Shown here piece after piece: positions 47,499-56,401 of a stretch of 64,000 nt of DNA. Numbering within the stretch: the stretch's first letter is position 1; every line of letters begins with the position of its first letter. The translations under genes were made by a program, and so were the position numbers. The notes under the pieces were generated by a model. It was not told where the DNA came from. It did no database searches and was given only the letters and a program-made list of their open reading frames with translations. Source of the stretch: Corynebacterium lizhenjunii (GTDB taxonomy: Bacteria; Actinomycetota; Actinomycetes; Mycobacteriales; Mycobacteriaceae); NCBI RefSeq assembly GCF_011038655.2, contig NZ_CP064954.1, positions 868,001 through 932,000 on the forward strand, given 5' to 3'.

Positions 47499-48584
47499 GT
47501 GAGCCTAGATTTACATGCCAACCCCATAGACCTAACCGCAGCGCTGGTAGATATTGCCAGCCCCTCCCACTCGGAAGCGCCGATTGCAGACGCCATTGAG
47601 GCCGCGCTGCGCGCCTTGCCGGACCTGGAGGTGGTGCGCTTTGCTAATACGGTGTGTGCGCGCACCAACCGGGGTTTGGGCTCGCGCGTGGTGCTGGCAG
47701 GCCATGTGGATACGGTCCCGCTGGCAGATAATGTGCCGCATAGCTTCTCTACCGACGGCCAGACCATGTATGGTTGCGGCACCGTGGACATGAAGTCCGG
47801 GCTGGCGGTGTATCTGCACACTTTTGCACACCTTTACCGTGCCCCCTCCCTGGCGCACGACCTCACCCTCATTGCTTACGAGGGCGAGGAGGTCTCTACT
47901 GAGTACAACGGCCTGGGCCACCTGCAGCGCGACCACCCGCACTGGTTGGAAGGGGACTTGGCGCTGCTGGGAGAGCCTTCCGGGGCCATTATTGAGGCCG
48001 GCTGCCAGGGCACCATCCGCCTGCGGGTGACGGCCCGAGGAGTGCGGGCGCACTCGGCGCGCGCTTGGCTGGGTTCGAATGCCGCCCATAGGCTGGCCCC
48101 GGTCATGCTGGCCGTGGCTGAGTATCAGCCGCGCGAGGTCACCATTGATGGCTGCACTTATCGTGAGGGGCTCAACATTGTCCACCTGGAAGCCGGTGTG
48201 GCCACCAATACACTGCCGGATGAGGCCTGGATGTTTGTCAATTTCCGCTTCGCCCCGGACCGCAGCCTAGAGCAGGCATTGGAGCACGTGCGCGGCGTTA
48301 TCGGCGAGCACCCGGACATTGAGATTGAGGTCGATGACGCTGCCGGAGCGGCATTGCCGGGATTAGGGCAGCCGAGTGCCCAGGCACTTATCAGTGCCGT
48401 AGGTGGGCGCGTGCGCGCCAAGTACGGCTGGACGGATGTGGCCCGCTTTTCAGAGATGGGCACACCGGCTGTGAACTTTGGTCCCGGGGATCCAGGTTTT
48501 GCCCACAAGAAGGATGAACAGGTCCCCGTCGCGCAGATTACTGAAGTCGCAGACGCACTGCGCGCCTACCTCAGTGCCAAGTAA
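47499..48584 (+). CDS. dapE: Succinyl-diaminopimelate desuccinylase
   Basis: This is a dizinc M20 amidohydrolase releasing L,L-diaminopimelate, 361 aa. Metal and catalytic motifs are VVLAGHVDTVPLADN, YGCGTVDMKSGLAVYLH, LIAYEGEEVSTEYNGLGHL and GEPSGAIIEAGCQGTIRL. The C-terminal GPGDPGFAHKKDEQVP is also typical. GTG 47499 fits a leaderless start. The LOG gene follows 21 bp downstream. Confidence 0.95.
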   Translation: MSLDLHANPIDLTAALVDIASPSHSEAPIADAIEAALRALPDLEVVRFANTVCARTNRGLGSRVVLAGHVDTVPLADNVPHSFSTDGQTMYGCGTVDMKSGLAVYLHTFAHLYRAPSLAHDLTLIAYEGEEVSTEYNGLGHLQRDHPHWLEGDLALLGEPSGAIIEAGCQGTIRLRVTARGVRAHSARAWLGSNAAHRLAPVMLAVAEYQPREVTIDGCTYREGLNIVHLEAGVATNTLPDEAWMFVNFRFAPDRSLEQALEHVRGVIGEHPDIEIEVDDAAGAALPGLGQPSAQALISAVGGRVRAKYGWTDVARFSEMGTPAVNFGPGDPGFAHKKDEQVPVAQITEVADALRAYLSAK

Positions 48585-48605
48585 CCCCAGAAAGAGAGTG
48601 TAATA

Positions 48606-49343
48606 ATGAGCCTTAACCCCCGCCGTATGCTGCGCGGTCCCATCCTGATGCGCCCCCAGGGGCAGCAGAGTTCTACCTATGACCAGCGCCTGCTGGAATC
48701 TGAGGAGGGCTATCAGTGGCAACACGCGGACCCGTGGCGGGTTCTGCGCATCCAGGGCGAGTTTGTCTCCGGGTTTGATGCGCTGGGGGATTTACCACAG
48801 GCAGTGACCGTATTCGGCTCAGCGCGCACCCCGGAAGGATCCGAGGTCTACAACCTGGGCGTGGAAGTCGGGCGCAAGTTGGCGCAGGCCAATTACGCCG
48901 TGATCACCGGCGGCGGGCCTGGGTTGATGGAGGCCGCCAACCGCGGCGCCCATGAGGTCCAGGGGCTATCGGTGGGCTTGGGCATTGAGTTGCCTAAGGA
49001 ACAAGGCCTGAACGAGTATGTGGACTTGGGGCTGAATTTCCGCTACTTCTTTGCCCGCAAGACCATGTTCTTGAAGTACTCCCAAGCCTTTGTGTGCCTG
49101 CCCGGCGGCCTGGGCACCATGGATGAGTTCTTTGAAGTCATGTGCATGGTCCAAACCGGTAAGGTAACCAATTTCCCCATCGTGCTGCTGGGCACGCAGT
49201 ACTGGTCCGGGTTAATTGAGTGGCTGCGCGACTCCCTGGCCGCGCAGGGATATATTGACGAAGCCGATCTGGATCTGTTTTTGCTTACCGACGACGTCGA
49301 TGAGGCCGTGGCCTACATCGTTGCTGCGCACAATGACTGTTAA
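48606..49343 (+). CDS. LOG-family nucleoside 5'-monophosphate phosphoribohydrolase
   Basis: This Rossmann-fold protein of 245 aa (TIGR00730 family) probably cleaves cytokinin-type or other nucleoside 5'-monophosphates to base plus ribose 5-phosphate. Motifs are GGGPGLMEAANRGA, GLGIELPKEQ and the catalytic PGGLGTMDEFFEV. An ATG with RBS AAAGAGAG is present. Its stop overlaps the folP2-like gene by 11 bp. Confidence 0.9.
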   Translation: MSLNPRRMLRGPILMRPQGQQSSTYDQRLLESEEGYQWQHADPWRVLRIQGEFVSGFDALGDLPQAVTVFGSARTPEGSEVYNLGVEVGRKLAQANYAVITGGGPGLMEAANRGAHEVQGLSVGLGIELPKEQGLNEYVDLGLNFRYFFARKTMFLKYSQAFVCLPGGLGTMDEFFEVMCMVQTGKVTNFPIVLLGTQYWSGLIEWLRDSLAAQGYIDEADLDLFLLTDDVDEAVAYIVAAHNDC

Positions 49344-50181
49344 TGCACCCGAAAGCCTGCCCCGGGTCATGGCAATTATCAACCGCACGCCAGATTCGTT
49401 CTACGACCAGGGCCGCACCTTTGAATTAGACCCGGCGCTGGCGCGTGCCGATGAGGTTGTGGCCCAAGGGGCGCAGATTATTGACATCGGCGGGGTCAAA
49501 GCTGGGCCAGGCCAGGCCGTTGATGCCAGCGAGGAAATTGAGCGGGTGGTGCCCACTATCGAACGCATCCACGCCCGCCACCCAGGGGTGACCATCTCTG
49601 TGGACACGTGGCGTGCGCAGGTTGCCGATGCCGCCATCACAGCCGGCGCCACTTTGGTCAATGACACCTGGGCAGGCTGGGACCCCGAGCTTATTGAGGT
49701 CGCCGGATCCCACGGCGTGGGCTATGTGTGCTCCCATACCGGCGGTGTTACCCCACGCACCCGGCCACACCGGGTGCACTTCGATGATGTTGTTGCCGAT
49801 GTCATCGCAGAGACCACTGCGCTAGCCGAGCGCGCCGTGGCACTGGGCTGTCGCGCCGACCTAACGTTTATTGATCCCACCCATGACTTTGGCAAGAACA
49901 CCTTCCACGGCTTGGAGCTGCTGCGACGGGTGGATGAGCTAGTGGCCACGGGCTGGCCGGTGCTCATGGCGCTGTCGAATAAAGACTTTGTGGGTGAGAC
50001 CGTGGACCGGCCGGTGGGCGAGCGCGTGGCAGGAACGCTTGCGGCAACGGCCTGGGCGGCGGCGCGCGGCGTGGCGGCGTTTCGCGTGCATGAAGTAGCC
50101 CAGACAGTAGATGTCTTGCGCATGACCGCGGCCATTGCGGGGGAGTGTGCTCCGCTAAATACCACGCGTGGTCTGGCGTAA
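49333..50181 (+). CDS. folP2: Dihydropteroate synthase homologue (FolP2-like)
   Basis: This 282-aa TIM-barrel pterin-binding protein has the DHPS patterns MAIINRTPDSFYDQG, IIDIGGVKAGPGQAVDASEE, VTISVDTWRAQ and FIDPTHDFGKNTFHGLELL. In mycobacteria the copy beside gpgS is FolP2, reported to lack ordinary DHPS activity, so a role in folate synthesis should not be assumed. The IDIGGVKAG loop differs from the usual DIGGESTRPG. Its stop overlaps the gpgS ATG. Confidence 0.85.
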   Translation: MTVNAPESLPRVMAIINRTPDSFYDQGRTFELDPALARADEVVAQGAQIIDIGGVKAGPGQAVDASEEIERVVPTIERIHARHPGVTISVDTWRAQVADAAITAGATLVNDTWAGWDPELIEVAGSHGVGYVCSHTGGVTPRTRPHRVHFDDVVADVIAETTALAERAVALGCRADLTFIDPTHDFGKNTFHGLELLRRVDELVATGWPVLMALSNKDFVGETVDRPVGERVAGTLAATAWAAARGVAAFRVHEVAQTVDVLRMTAAIAGECAPLNTTRGLA

Positions 50182-50927
50182 TGCAGGTAAGTGTGATTAT
50201 CCCCGCGCTCAATGAGGAAGCGACGGTGGCAGCGGTGGTGCGAGCCTGCTTGGCCGATGCCGCCGATGTGGTGGTCATTGATGCCGATAGTACTGATTCC
50301 ACTGCCCAGCAGGCCCGCAGCGCCGGTGCCCGGGTGCTCAATTGGCGCGAGGTGCTACCGGATATAGCGCCGCGCCCCGGCAAGGGAGAATCCTTGTGGC
50401 GGGGGGTGGCGGCGGCTACAGGCGACGTGGTGTGTTTTATCGACGCCGATATTGAATCCGCCGAACCTGGAATGGTGCGCGCACTGTGCGCGCCTTTGGA
50501 AGACCCCACCGTGCACCTGGTTAAAGCCCGCTATGAACGCACCCTAGACGGTGCGGCCAGTGGAGGCGGGCGGGTAACCGAGCTGACCGCGAAGCCACTG
50601 CTGCGAGAGTTCTTCCCGGATTTACGCGGCGTAGCTCAGCCGCTGGGCGGCGAATATGCGTTGCGTACCTCGGTGGCGCGCCAGTTGCCCTTCGTAGAGG
50701 GCTACGGTGTGGAAGCCGGGTTGCTTATCGATGTTGCTCAACGCTGGGGTAGCGGGGCCATTGCGCAGGTGGATTTGCCTCCACGCCGCCACCGCAACCG
50801 CCCATTGGAGCAGCTTGCCCCAATGGCGCAGGTGGTGGCCCACACCATCTTGCACCGTGCCGGGGTAGTGCAGGGGTGCGCTCAACGTCCACCTGTAGAT
50901 GACGTGATGGGCAAGACTTCGCGGTAG
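50181..50927 (+). CDS. gpgS: Glucosyl-3-phosphoglycerate synthase
   Basis: This GT-A family glycosyltransferase (248 aa) starts methylglucose lipopolysaccharide / glucosylglycerate synthesis. Motifs are VSVIIPALNEEATVAAVV, GKGESLWRGVAAATGDVVCF, the DxD metal site IDADIES and PLGGEYALRTSVARQLPFV. The protein is shorter than mycobacterial GpgS (about 320 aa) because the N-terminal extension is missing. The ATG overlaps the folP2 stop. Confidence 0.9.
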   Translation: MQVSVIIPALNEEATVAAVVRACLADAADVVVIDADSTDSTAQQARSAGARVLNWREVLPDIAPRPGKGESLWRGVAAATGDVVCFIDADIESAEPGMVRALCAPLEDPTVHLVKARYERTLDGAASGGGRVTELTAKPLLREFFPDLRGVAQPLGGEYALRTSVARQLPFVEGYGVEAGLLIDVAQRWGSGAIAQVDLPPRRHRNRPLEQLAPMAQVVAHTILHRAGVVQGCAQRPPVDDVMGKTSR

Positions 50928-50937
50928 GCTAAAGGCC

Positions 50938-51288
50938 ATGTTTTTATCCTGGATCCTGTTGATTGCCGTGGTGGGCATGGTGAGCCTGGCGGGGATTGCC
51001 GCTTGGGACCGCCTGGGTACCCGGGGGCGGGTGATGGATGAGCCCGAAGGACCAGTCGAGGTGAAGGAAGCCAACGCTGCGGCCGTGGCGCGCGGGGCAA
51101 TCGCCGATGTGCAATTTGATGTGGTGCGCTATGGCTACCGCCAGGAGCAGGTCGATGCCGTGCTGGCCCAGGTGGCACAGATCCTGCGTGAGAATGGTGC
51201 AGAGACACTGCGTGAGAGCGATGCAGCGATACTGCGCGAGCAAGAGGTAGAGGCTGGCTCGCGCGGCGGGGAGGGCCAGATAGCGTAA
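50938..51288 (+). CDS. Small membrane protein with DivIVA-like motif
   Basis: This 116-aa protein has one N-terminal helix (MFLSWILLIAVVGMVSLAGI), then a DivIVA-type motif (FDVVRYGYRQEQVDAVLAQV) and a short tail in which LRE-x(6)-LRES-x(4)-LREQ repeats. A similar gene follows gpgS in mycobacteria. It may localise to curved membranes, which is inference only. Confidence 0.8.
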   Translation: MFLSWILLIAVVGMVSLAGIAAWDRLGTRGRVMDEPEGPVEVKEANAAAVARGAIADVQFDVVRYGYRQEQVDAVLAQVAQILRENGAETLRESDAAILREQEVEAGSRGGEGQIA

Positions 51289-51336
51289 AGTGGACGGGGT
51301 ACCTTTGTTTGAGATTATTTAAGGAGCTGACCCACT

Positions 51337-51504
51337 ATGGCAGCGATGAAACCCCGCACTACCGGCGGCCCGATGGAGGCCGTGGAGGAATCCCGCAAAA
51401 TTGTTATGCGCATCCCTTCTGATGGCGGTGGCCGCATTGTGGTGGAACTGACCAAGGAAGAAGCCGCTGAGCTGGGCGCTTTGCTGCTGGAGGCTGCTGG
51501 CTAA
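51337..51504 (+). CDS. DUF3117 family small protein
   Basis: This 55-aa protein (MAAMKPRTTGGPMEAVEESR, then RIVVELTKEEAAELGALLLE) is near-invariant in actinobacteria and of unknown function. AAGGAG is placed 11 bases before the ATG. The stop abuts the GTG of the methyltransferase gene. Confidence 0.92.
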   Translation: MAAMKPRTTGGPMEAVEESRKIVMRIPSDGGGRIVVELTKEEAAELGALLLEAAG

Positions 51505-52365
51505 GTGCTACGCGATGTCATTGATCTACTCGCAGATCCCAGCGATGGCACCCCGCTGCATGGCGTGGATGACTTTGACCGCCTGGAATCTGAGTCGGGG
51601 CACTCTTTTGTTGTAGACGAGGCCGGGTATGTGACCTTGGCCGCCGGTACTGGCTTGAGCCATCAAGGCGATGGACCTGCCATGGTAGCTGCACGAGAAA
51701 CCTATCTGTCGCTAGGGCACTTTGCACCCTTTGTGGAGACTGTTACGGGTGCGGTTCAAGACATTTTTGAACAGGCCCCCGAATCCACACCGCCCGCGTT
51801 GCTGGAAGTAGGCGCGGGCACCGGTTATTACTTGGCTCATACGTTGGACTCTGTGGAAGGCGCCCGCGGTGTCGGGCTGGATATTTCCCCACACGCCGCC
51901 AAGCACCTGGCTGCTTGCCATTCGCGCGCCGGTGCTGTGGTGGCTGACGTGTGGGAGCGGCTGCCGCTGCGAGATCGCTGTATTGACGCCATCTCCGTGG
52001 TCTTTGCCCCCGCTAATCCCGCTGAGTTTCAGCGCGTACTGGCTCCGCACGGTCAAGTAGTGGTGCTCACCCCCGGGGTGGGCCACCTGGATGAGCTGCG
52101 CGAACCCCTCGGAATCTTGGGGGTAGCCGAAGACAAAGTCGAGCGGATGTACCAACAGGCCGCAGGGTTTTTGGAACAAGCCGCAGACCCGGTGGACATT
52201 TCTTTCCCCATCGTGTTGGACAGGGCCGCCATCGCCGCGCAAGTGGGCATGAGCCCCTCGGCGCGCCACATTGGCGCAGAGGACCTGGCCGAGCGCATGG
52301 CCGCGCTTCCGGAGACTATAACGGTCACCGCGCGTGCTCGCCTGGACCGGTTGCGCCCGGTTTAA
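51505..52365 (+). CDS. RlmA-like 23S rRNA methyltransferase, zinc ribbon degenerate
   Basis: This is a 286-aa SAM-dependent methyltransferase (LLEVGAGTGYYLAHTLDSV, GVGLDISPHAAKHLA, VFAPANPAEFQRVL). Order and the GHSFVVDEAGYVTL segment match RlmA. In RlmA the N terminus is a four-cysteine zinc ribbon (CPxC and C-x-x-GH); here the matching positions read LADPSDGTPL and ESESGH, with no cysteines. The enzyme may recognise its RNA differently. The GTG start follows the DUF3117 stop directly. Confidence 0.82.
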   Translation: MLRDVIDLLADPSDGTPLHGVDDFDRLESESGHSFVVDEAGYVTLAAGTGLSHQGDGPAMVAARETYLSLGHFAPFVETVTGAVQDIFEQAPESTPPALLEVGAGTGYYLAHTLDSVEGARGVGLDISPHAAKHLAACHSRAGAVVADVWERLPLRDRCIDAISVVFAPANPAEFQRVLAPHGQVVVLTPGVGHLDELREPLGILGVAEDKVERMYQQAAGFLEQAADPVDISFPIVLDRAAIAAQVGMSPSARHIGAEDLAERMAALPETITVTARARLDRLRPV

Positions 52366-52465
52366 CTCAGGCGACCTGTTCGACCTGGACTGCCCGGTTT
52401 AGCCCAGGCGACCTGTTCGACCTGGACTGCCCGGTTTAGCCCAGGCGGCCCGGTTTAGCCTAGGC
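52355..52465. repeat. 37-bp tandem repeat holding both stop codons of convergent genes
   Basis: Copies start at 52355, 52392 and 52429 (the last partial), followed by a further short copy at 52447-52465. Each begins GCCCGGTTTA. The first copy gives the TAA of the methyltransferase gene (52363-52365). The last gives the stop of the GH32 gene (52455-52457). Confidence 0.92.
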
Positions 52466-53882
52466 GCGAGCCGGCGCGCTCAAAGCTGTTGAGCACGGCG
52501 GCCTCACCGGAAGTCTCCACGCTGAACCCGGAGCAGCCGCCCTCGATGTACATGCGTGAAGCCATGGTAACCAGGCCCGAGTCCGCATAGACTTCCAACG
52601 CAGAGCCATCAATCACGATAGTCAGCGAGTCCTCGTCACCATCTGCCAAGGGTGCCGTGGCGGGGGCATCGTCAGCATAGGTATGCTCAAACGCCCGGGA
52701 GGGGGAGCGGTCAATCTGCAGCTGGGACCCGGCATGGGTGATGGTGGCCGCAGCCTGCCCCTCGCCATCGAGCAACGTGACAGTCACACCAGAGCCCTCT
52801 GGGACCTCCAGCATGCCAGTCCACAGGCGTGCACGATCGGATTCAGAGACAGCATCCGGCAAACCGCGCGGAGGAGTCTGGTAGAGCACCCCGCCTTGCA
52901 ACGTCAAGTGGCGTGGCAAGGACAAGGCATTAGCCCAGCCTTCGGCGTGCCAGGAGTGGTGGGCCGACGGATCATCGGCGCGGCCACGGCCATTGAGCAG
53001 GCCCAGGATGCAAGCCTCGGTGTAGCCCTCGCCTTCATGCGCGGTGCCCTCGGTGACATTGGTGTTGCGCGGACGGGTGAAATCATGGCCAAAATCTAGG
53101 CGGCGGAAACCGGTGACCACGTCGAACTGGGTACCGTGCAAGGTGCCCACCAGGTAGCCGGCAATCTCCCGGGACTCGGCCTCAATGGTAAAGAAGAGGA
53201 TGTCATAGACCTCGCCGTCCACCTCGTCGCGCAGGCGAATGATGCGGGGAGAGACCACCGGAGGATAGTCTTCCGTGCTCGTCGCAAAGCCGGTATCCCC
53301 GTTAAACGTCAGCGCTCCCTCGAAAGTCCACGAATCACCGTCCGGACTGCGCAGCAGCACTGGGGTGGGGTTCTCTGTGCTGCCGGAAAGCGCCAGCATA
53401 AGCCAGCCGGCGTGGTCGTCGCGGTCTGCAGTTTCCCAGTCGGGAACTACGCACGGGGAGCGGAAGCGGGAGAATCCCTCTGCCTGTGAGATGACCTCCC
53501 CATGGCGCATGACCAAAGGGTCTACCGTGAGCGGATCATCAGAAACCCCGTGAGTGTCGTGGTAGTCGGCGTACTTGGCCAGGCGAATAGACGAACTCGT
53601 GGAGGTAATCGAGGTGTAATACAGATTGACGTTGGCATCCACCTGGGCCACCGCGCCTGCACGCAGACCAATCTCACCGCCAGCCGGGGCCAGCACGTCA
53701 TCGCATTCAAGCCAGTCAAACGGGGTGTCCTCAGCATAGGAATGCCCCCATCGAGTGGGCTCATTGACAGCAGGGCGGTACTGGTAGAACAGGTGCCACG
53801 TGGACCCGTCTAGCAGGACGCCAGCGGGTGCTTCCAATACTCCAGCCTCAGGTGCAAGGTGCAACTCAGGGCGGTAGGTCAT
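52455..53882 (-). CDS. GH32-fold protein with lost catalytic residues
   Basis: This 475-aa protein has the GH32 (sucrose-6-phosphate hydrolase/invertase) layout: a five-blade propeller (WHLFYQYRPAVNEPTRWGHS, LDFGHDFTRPRNTN) and a C-terminal beta sandwich (LTIVIDGSALEVYADSG). All three catalytic motifs differ: NDPNG reads EAPAG (Asp to Ala18), RDP reads RSP (Ser142) and ECP reads DYP (Asp205). Invertase activity is therefore unlikely; sugar binding is possible. Its ATG touches the glgA stop, so it is co-expressed with glycogen synthesis. Confidence 0.8.
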   Translation of the reverse strand: MTYRPELHLAPEAGVLEAPAGVLLDGSTWHLFYQYRPAVNEPTRWGHSYAEDTPFDWLECDDVLAPAGGEIGLRAGAVAQVDANVNLYYTSITSTSSSIRLAKYADYHDTHGVSDDPLTVDPLVMRHGEVISQAEGFSRFRSPCVVPDWETADRDDHAGWLMLALSGSTENPTPVLLRSPDGDSWTFEGALTFNGDTGFATSTEDYPPVVSPRIIRLRDEVDGEVYDILFFTIEAESREIAGYLVGTLHGTQFDVVTGFRRLDFGHDFTRPRNTNVTEGTAHEGEGYTEACILGLLNGRGRADDPSAHHSWHAEGWANALSLPRHLTLQGGVLYQTPPRGLPDAVSESDRARLWTGMLEVPEGSGVTVTLLDGEGQAAATITHAGSQLQIDRSPSRAFEHTYADDAPATAPLADGDEDSLTIVIDGSALEVYADSGLVTMASRMYIEGGCSGFSVETSGEAAVLNSFERAGSRLG

Positions 53883-55037
53883 TTAGATCAAGCTCCGGTA
53901 AATGTCGACGGTCTGGGCCGCAATAGTAGCCCAGCTAAATTTCTCTTGCGCGCGGGCGCGACCCTGAGCGGCAAACTCCGCCATCCGGGCGGGGTCAGCA
54001 GCAAGGTCATTGACCGCGTGGGCGAGTCCGGCCTCGAAATCTGCAGGCGCGGACTCGTCATAGTGGACCAGGGTACCGGTTTTTCCGTCGACGACTACCT
54101 CCGGAATACCCCCGACGTCAGAAGCCACTACTGCGGTCTGGCAGGCCATGGCTTCCAGGTTGACAATTCCCAGCGGCTCATAGATGGACGGGCAGACAAA
54201 AATGTCCGCCCCGGAATAGACCTGCTGGATGTCTTCGCGCGAGAGCATCTCTTGGACCCAGAAGACCCCTTCGCGCTGGGATTGAAGCTGCTCAATGAGT
54301 GCGGCGGTCTCAGCGGCAATTTCTGGGGTATCGGGGGCGCCGGCGCACAAGACCACTTGAATAGCGGGGTCAAAGTTAGCTGCAGCCTTGATCAGGTGGC
54401 TTACCCCCTTTTGGCGGGTAATGCGCCCTACAAAGGCCACCACCGGGCGCGATCGGTCCACCCCAAGGCGTTCTAGCAGGTCTGCCTCGCGTGGCTGCCA
54501 CACCTGAGTGTCAATGCCATTGAGCACTACGTGGACCTTGTCTGGGTCTACGTCGGGGTAGACGTCCAATATGGCCTGGCGCATGCCGGAGGAGACGGCA
54601 ATGACGGCATCGGCATATTCCACCGCGTTGCGCTCTGACCAAGAAGAGATATCGTAGCCGCCTGCTAGCTGTTCCCGCTTCCACGGGCGGTGCGGCTCAA
54701 GGGAGTGCGCAGTCACTACGTGGGGGATGCCGTGGAGCTTTGCCGCCAAGTGTCCGGCCAGGCCGGTGTACCAGGTGTGGGAGTGCACAACGTCTAGCCC
54801 GGTGGCACCGTGGGCCATGCGCAGTCCGGTAGACAGGGTGCGCAGGGAGCCGTTGGCCTCTGCTAGTTCGGGGTCCTCTCCATAGGTGTAGACCCCCGCC
54901 TCTGCACGCGGGGCGCCGAAACAGTGGACGTCGACGTCGATGATCTCGCGCATAAAGCGGGTGAGTTCGGCTACGTGAACGCCTGCGCCTCCATAAATCT
55001 CCGGTGGGTATTCCTTGGTGAAGATGCCTGATTTCAT
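53883..55037 (-). CDS. glgA: Glycogen synthase, GT4 actinobacterial type
   Basis: This 384-aa glycosyltransferase uses ADP-glucose (from GlgC, encoded divergently) for glycogen or maltose-1-phosphate. Motifs are KEYPPEIYGGAGVHVAELTR, VHSHTWYTGLAGHLAAKLHG, VAFVGRITRQKGVSHLIKAA and SIYEPLGIVNLEAMACQTAV. Mycobacterial relatives of this type (GlgM) make alpha-maltose 1-phosphate. ATG 55037 gives the normal N terminus MKSGIFTKEYPPE. Confidence 0.92.
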   Translation of the reverse strand: MKSGIFTKEYPPEIYGGAGVHVAELTRFMREIIDVDVHCFGAPRAEAGVYTYGEDPELAEANGSLRTLSTGLRMAHGATGLDVVHSHTWYTGLAGHLAAKLHGIPHVVTAHSLEPHRPWKREQLAGGYDISSWSERNAVEYADAVIAVSSGMRQAILDVYPDVDPDKVHVVLNGIDTQVWQPREADLLERLGVDRSRPVVAFVGRITRQKGVSHLIKAAANFDPAIQVVLCAGAPDTPEIAAETAALIEQLQSQREGVFWVQEMLSREDIQQVYSGADIFVCPSIYEPLGIVNLEAMACQTAVVASDVGGIPEVVVDGKTGTLVHYDESAPADFEAGLAHAVNDLAADPARMAEFAAQGRARAQEKFSWATIAAQTVDIYRSLI

Positions 55038-55183
55038 AGCACCCCAGAGTAGCCGCATAAACCCTGCCAGGGGCCGCAATGTGGACATTTCTAGGCCGCG
55101 GTAGAAAACATCACATTCATATGAGGGCAATTAAGCTGAGCAACCCCGTGACAAAGCCGGGCTGGCCCTATAGGTTGGAAAGG

Positions 55184-56401
55184 GTGAAGACCCAGCCAAA
55201 CGTACTCGCCATCGTCCTAGCCGGCGGTGAAGGAAAGCGCCTGTTTCCGCTGACGGAAGACCGTGCCAAGCCCGCAGTCCCTTTCGGGGGAGCCTACCGC
55301 CTCGTGGATTTTGTGCTGTCTAACCTGGTAAATGCAGGTTTCCTCAAGATTGCCGTATTGACCCAGTACAAGTCCCACTCCTTGGACCGCCATATTTCCC
55401 AAGCCTGGAACCTCTCCGGGCCCACCACCCAGTACATCGCCTCCGTTCCCGCCCAGCAGCGCCGCGGCAAGCGGTGGTACACCGGTTCAGCGGATGCCAT
55501 TGTGCAGTCGCTGAACCTGATCAACGATGAAAAGCCGGACTACGTGATTGTCTTCGGCGCAGACCACGTCTACCGCATGGACCCCGGCCAGATGGTGGCA
55601 GAGCACATTGCCACGGGCCTGGAATGCTCCGTGGCTGGCATTCGGGTACCGCGTGAGGAGGCGAGTGCCTTCGGCTGTATTGAAGCTGACGCTGCCGGCA
55701 CCATCACCAACTTTGTAGAAAAGCCGGATAATCCGCCGTCCACGCCAGATGATCCATCCATGACCTACGCCTCCATGGGTAACTATGTCTTCAACGCCGA
55801 CGCTCTCAAGCGGGCGTTGCTGGAAGACGAGAAGAATGAGGCTTCTGCCCACGACATGGGCGGCGATATCATCCCTTACTTCGTATCCAAGCAGCAAGCC
55901 CACGTCTATGACTTCATGGCTAATGAGGTCCCGGGGGCAACGGAACGCGATCGCGGCTACTGGCGCGACGTGGGCACTATTGACTCCTTCTACGAGGCGC
56001 ACATGGACTTAATTTCCGTGCACCCCATCTTCAATCTGTACAACAGCAAGTGGCCCATCCACTCGACAGACTCCACCAATCTGCCGCCCGCGAAGTTTGT
56101 GCAAAACGGTATTGCACAGTCCTCCATGGTGGCTGCGGGGTGCATTATCTCCGGTGGCACAGTGCGCAATTCTGTGCTGGCAGAAGACGTCCATGTGGCG
56201 GACGGGGCCACGGTTGAGGGCTCGGTGTTGATGCCCGGCGTGCGCGTCGGCCGCGGGGCAGTGGTGCGCCACGCCATCATTGATAAAAATGTGGTGGTCT
56301 CCGAAGGGGCCATCATCGGCGTGGACCGTGCCCGTGACGAAGAGCGCTACACTATCTCCGCTGGCGGAGTGGTGGTCGTGGGCAAGAACCAGACCGTTTA
56401 G
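55184..56401 (+). CDS. glgC: Glucose-1-phosphate adenylyltransferase
   Basis: This makes ADP-glucose, the committed step of glycogen synthesis (405 aa). The nucleotide loop is [57 protein letters not shown] and [18 protein letters not shown] follow, and the C-terminal left-handed helix is present. GTG 55184 follows GGAAAGG and matches the family N terminus. Its stop overlaps the convergent methyltransferase gene by 4 bp. Confidence 0.96.
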   Translation: MKTQPNVLAIVLAGGEGKRLFPLTEDRAKPAVPFGGAYRLVDFVLSNLVNAGFLKIAVLTQYKSHSLDRHISQAWNLSGPTTQYIASVPAQQRRGKRWYTGSADAIVQSLNLINDEKPDYVIVFGADHVYRMDPGQMVAEHIATGLECSVAGIRVPREEASAFGCIEADAAGTITNFVEKPDNPPSTPDDPSMTYASMGNYVFNADALKRALLEDEKNEASAHDMGGDIIPYFVSKQQAHVYDFMANEVPGATERDRGYWRDVGTIDSFYEAHMDLISVHPIFNLYNSKWPIHSTDSTNLPPAKFVQNGIAQSSMVAAGCIISGGTVRNSVLAEDVHVADGATVEGSVLMPGVRVGRGAVVRHAIIDKNVVVSEGAIIGVDRARDEERYTISAGGVVVVGKNQTV

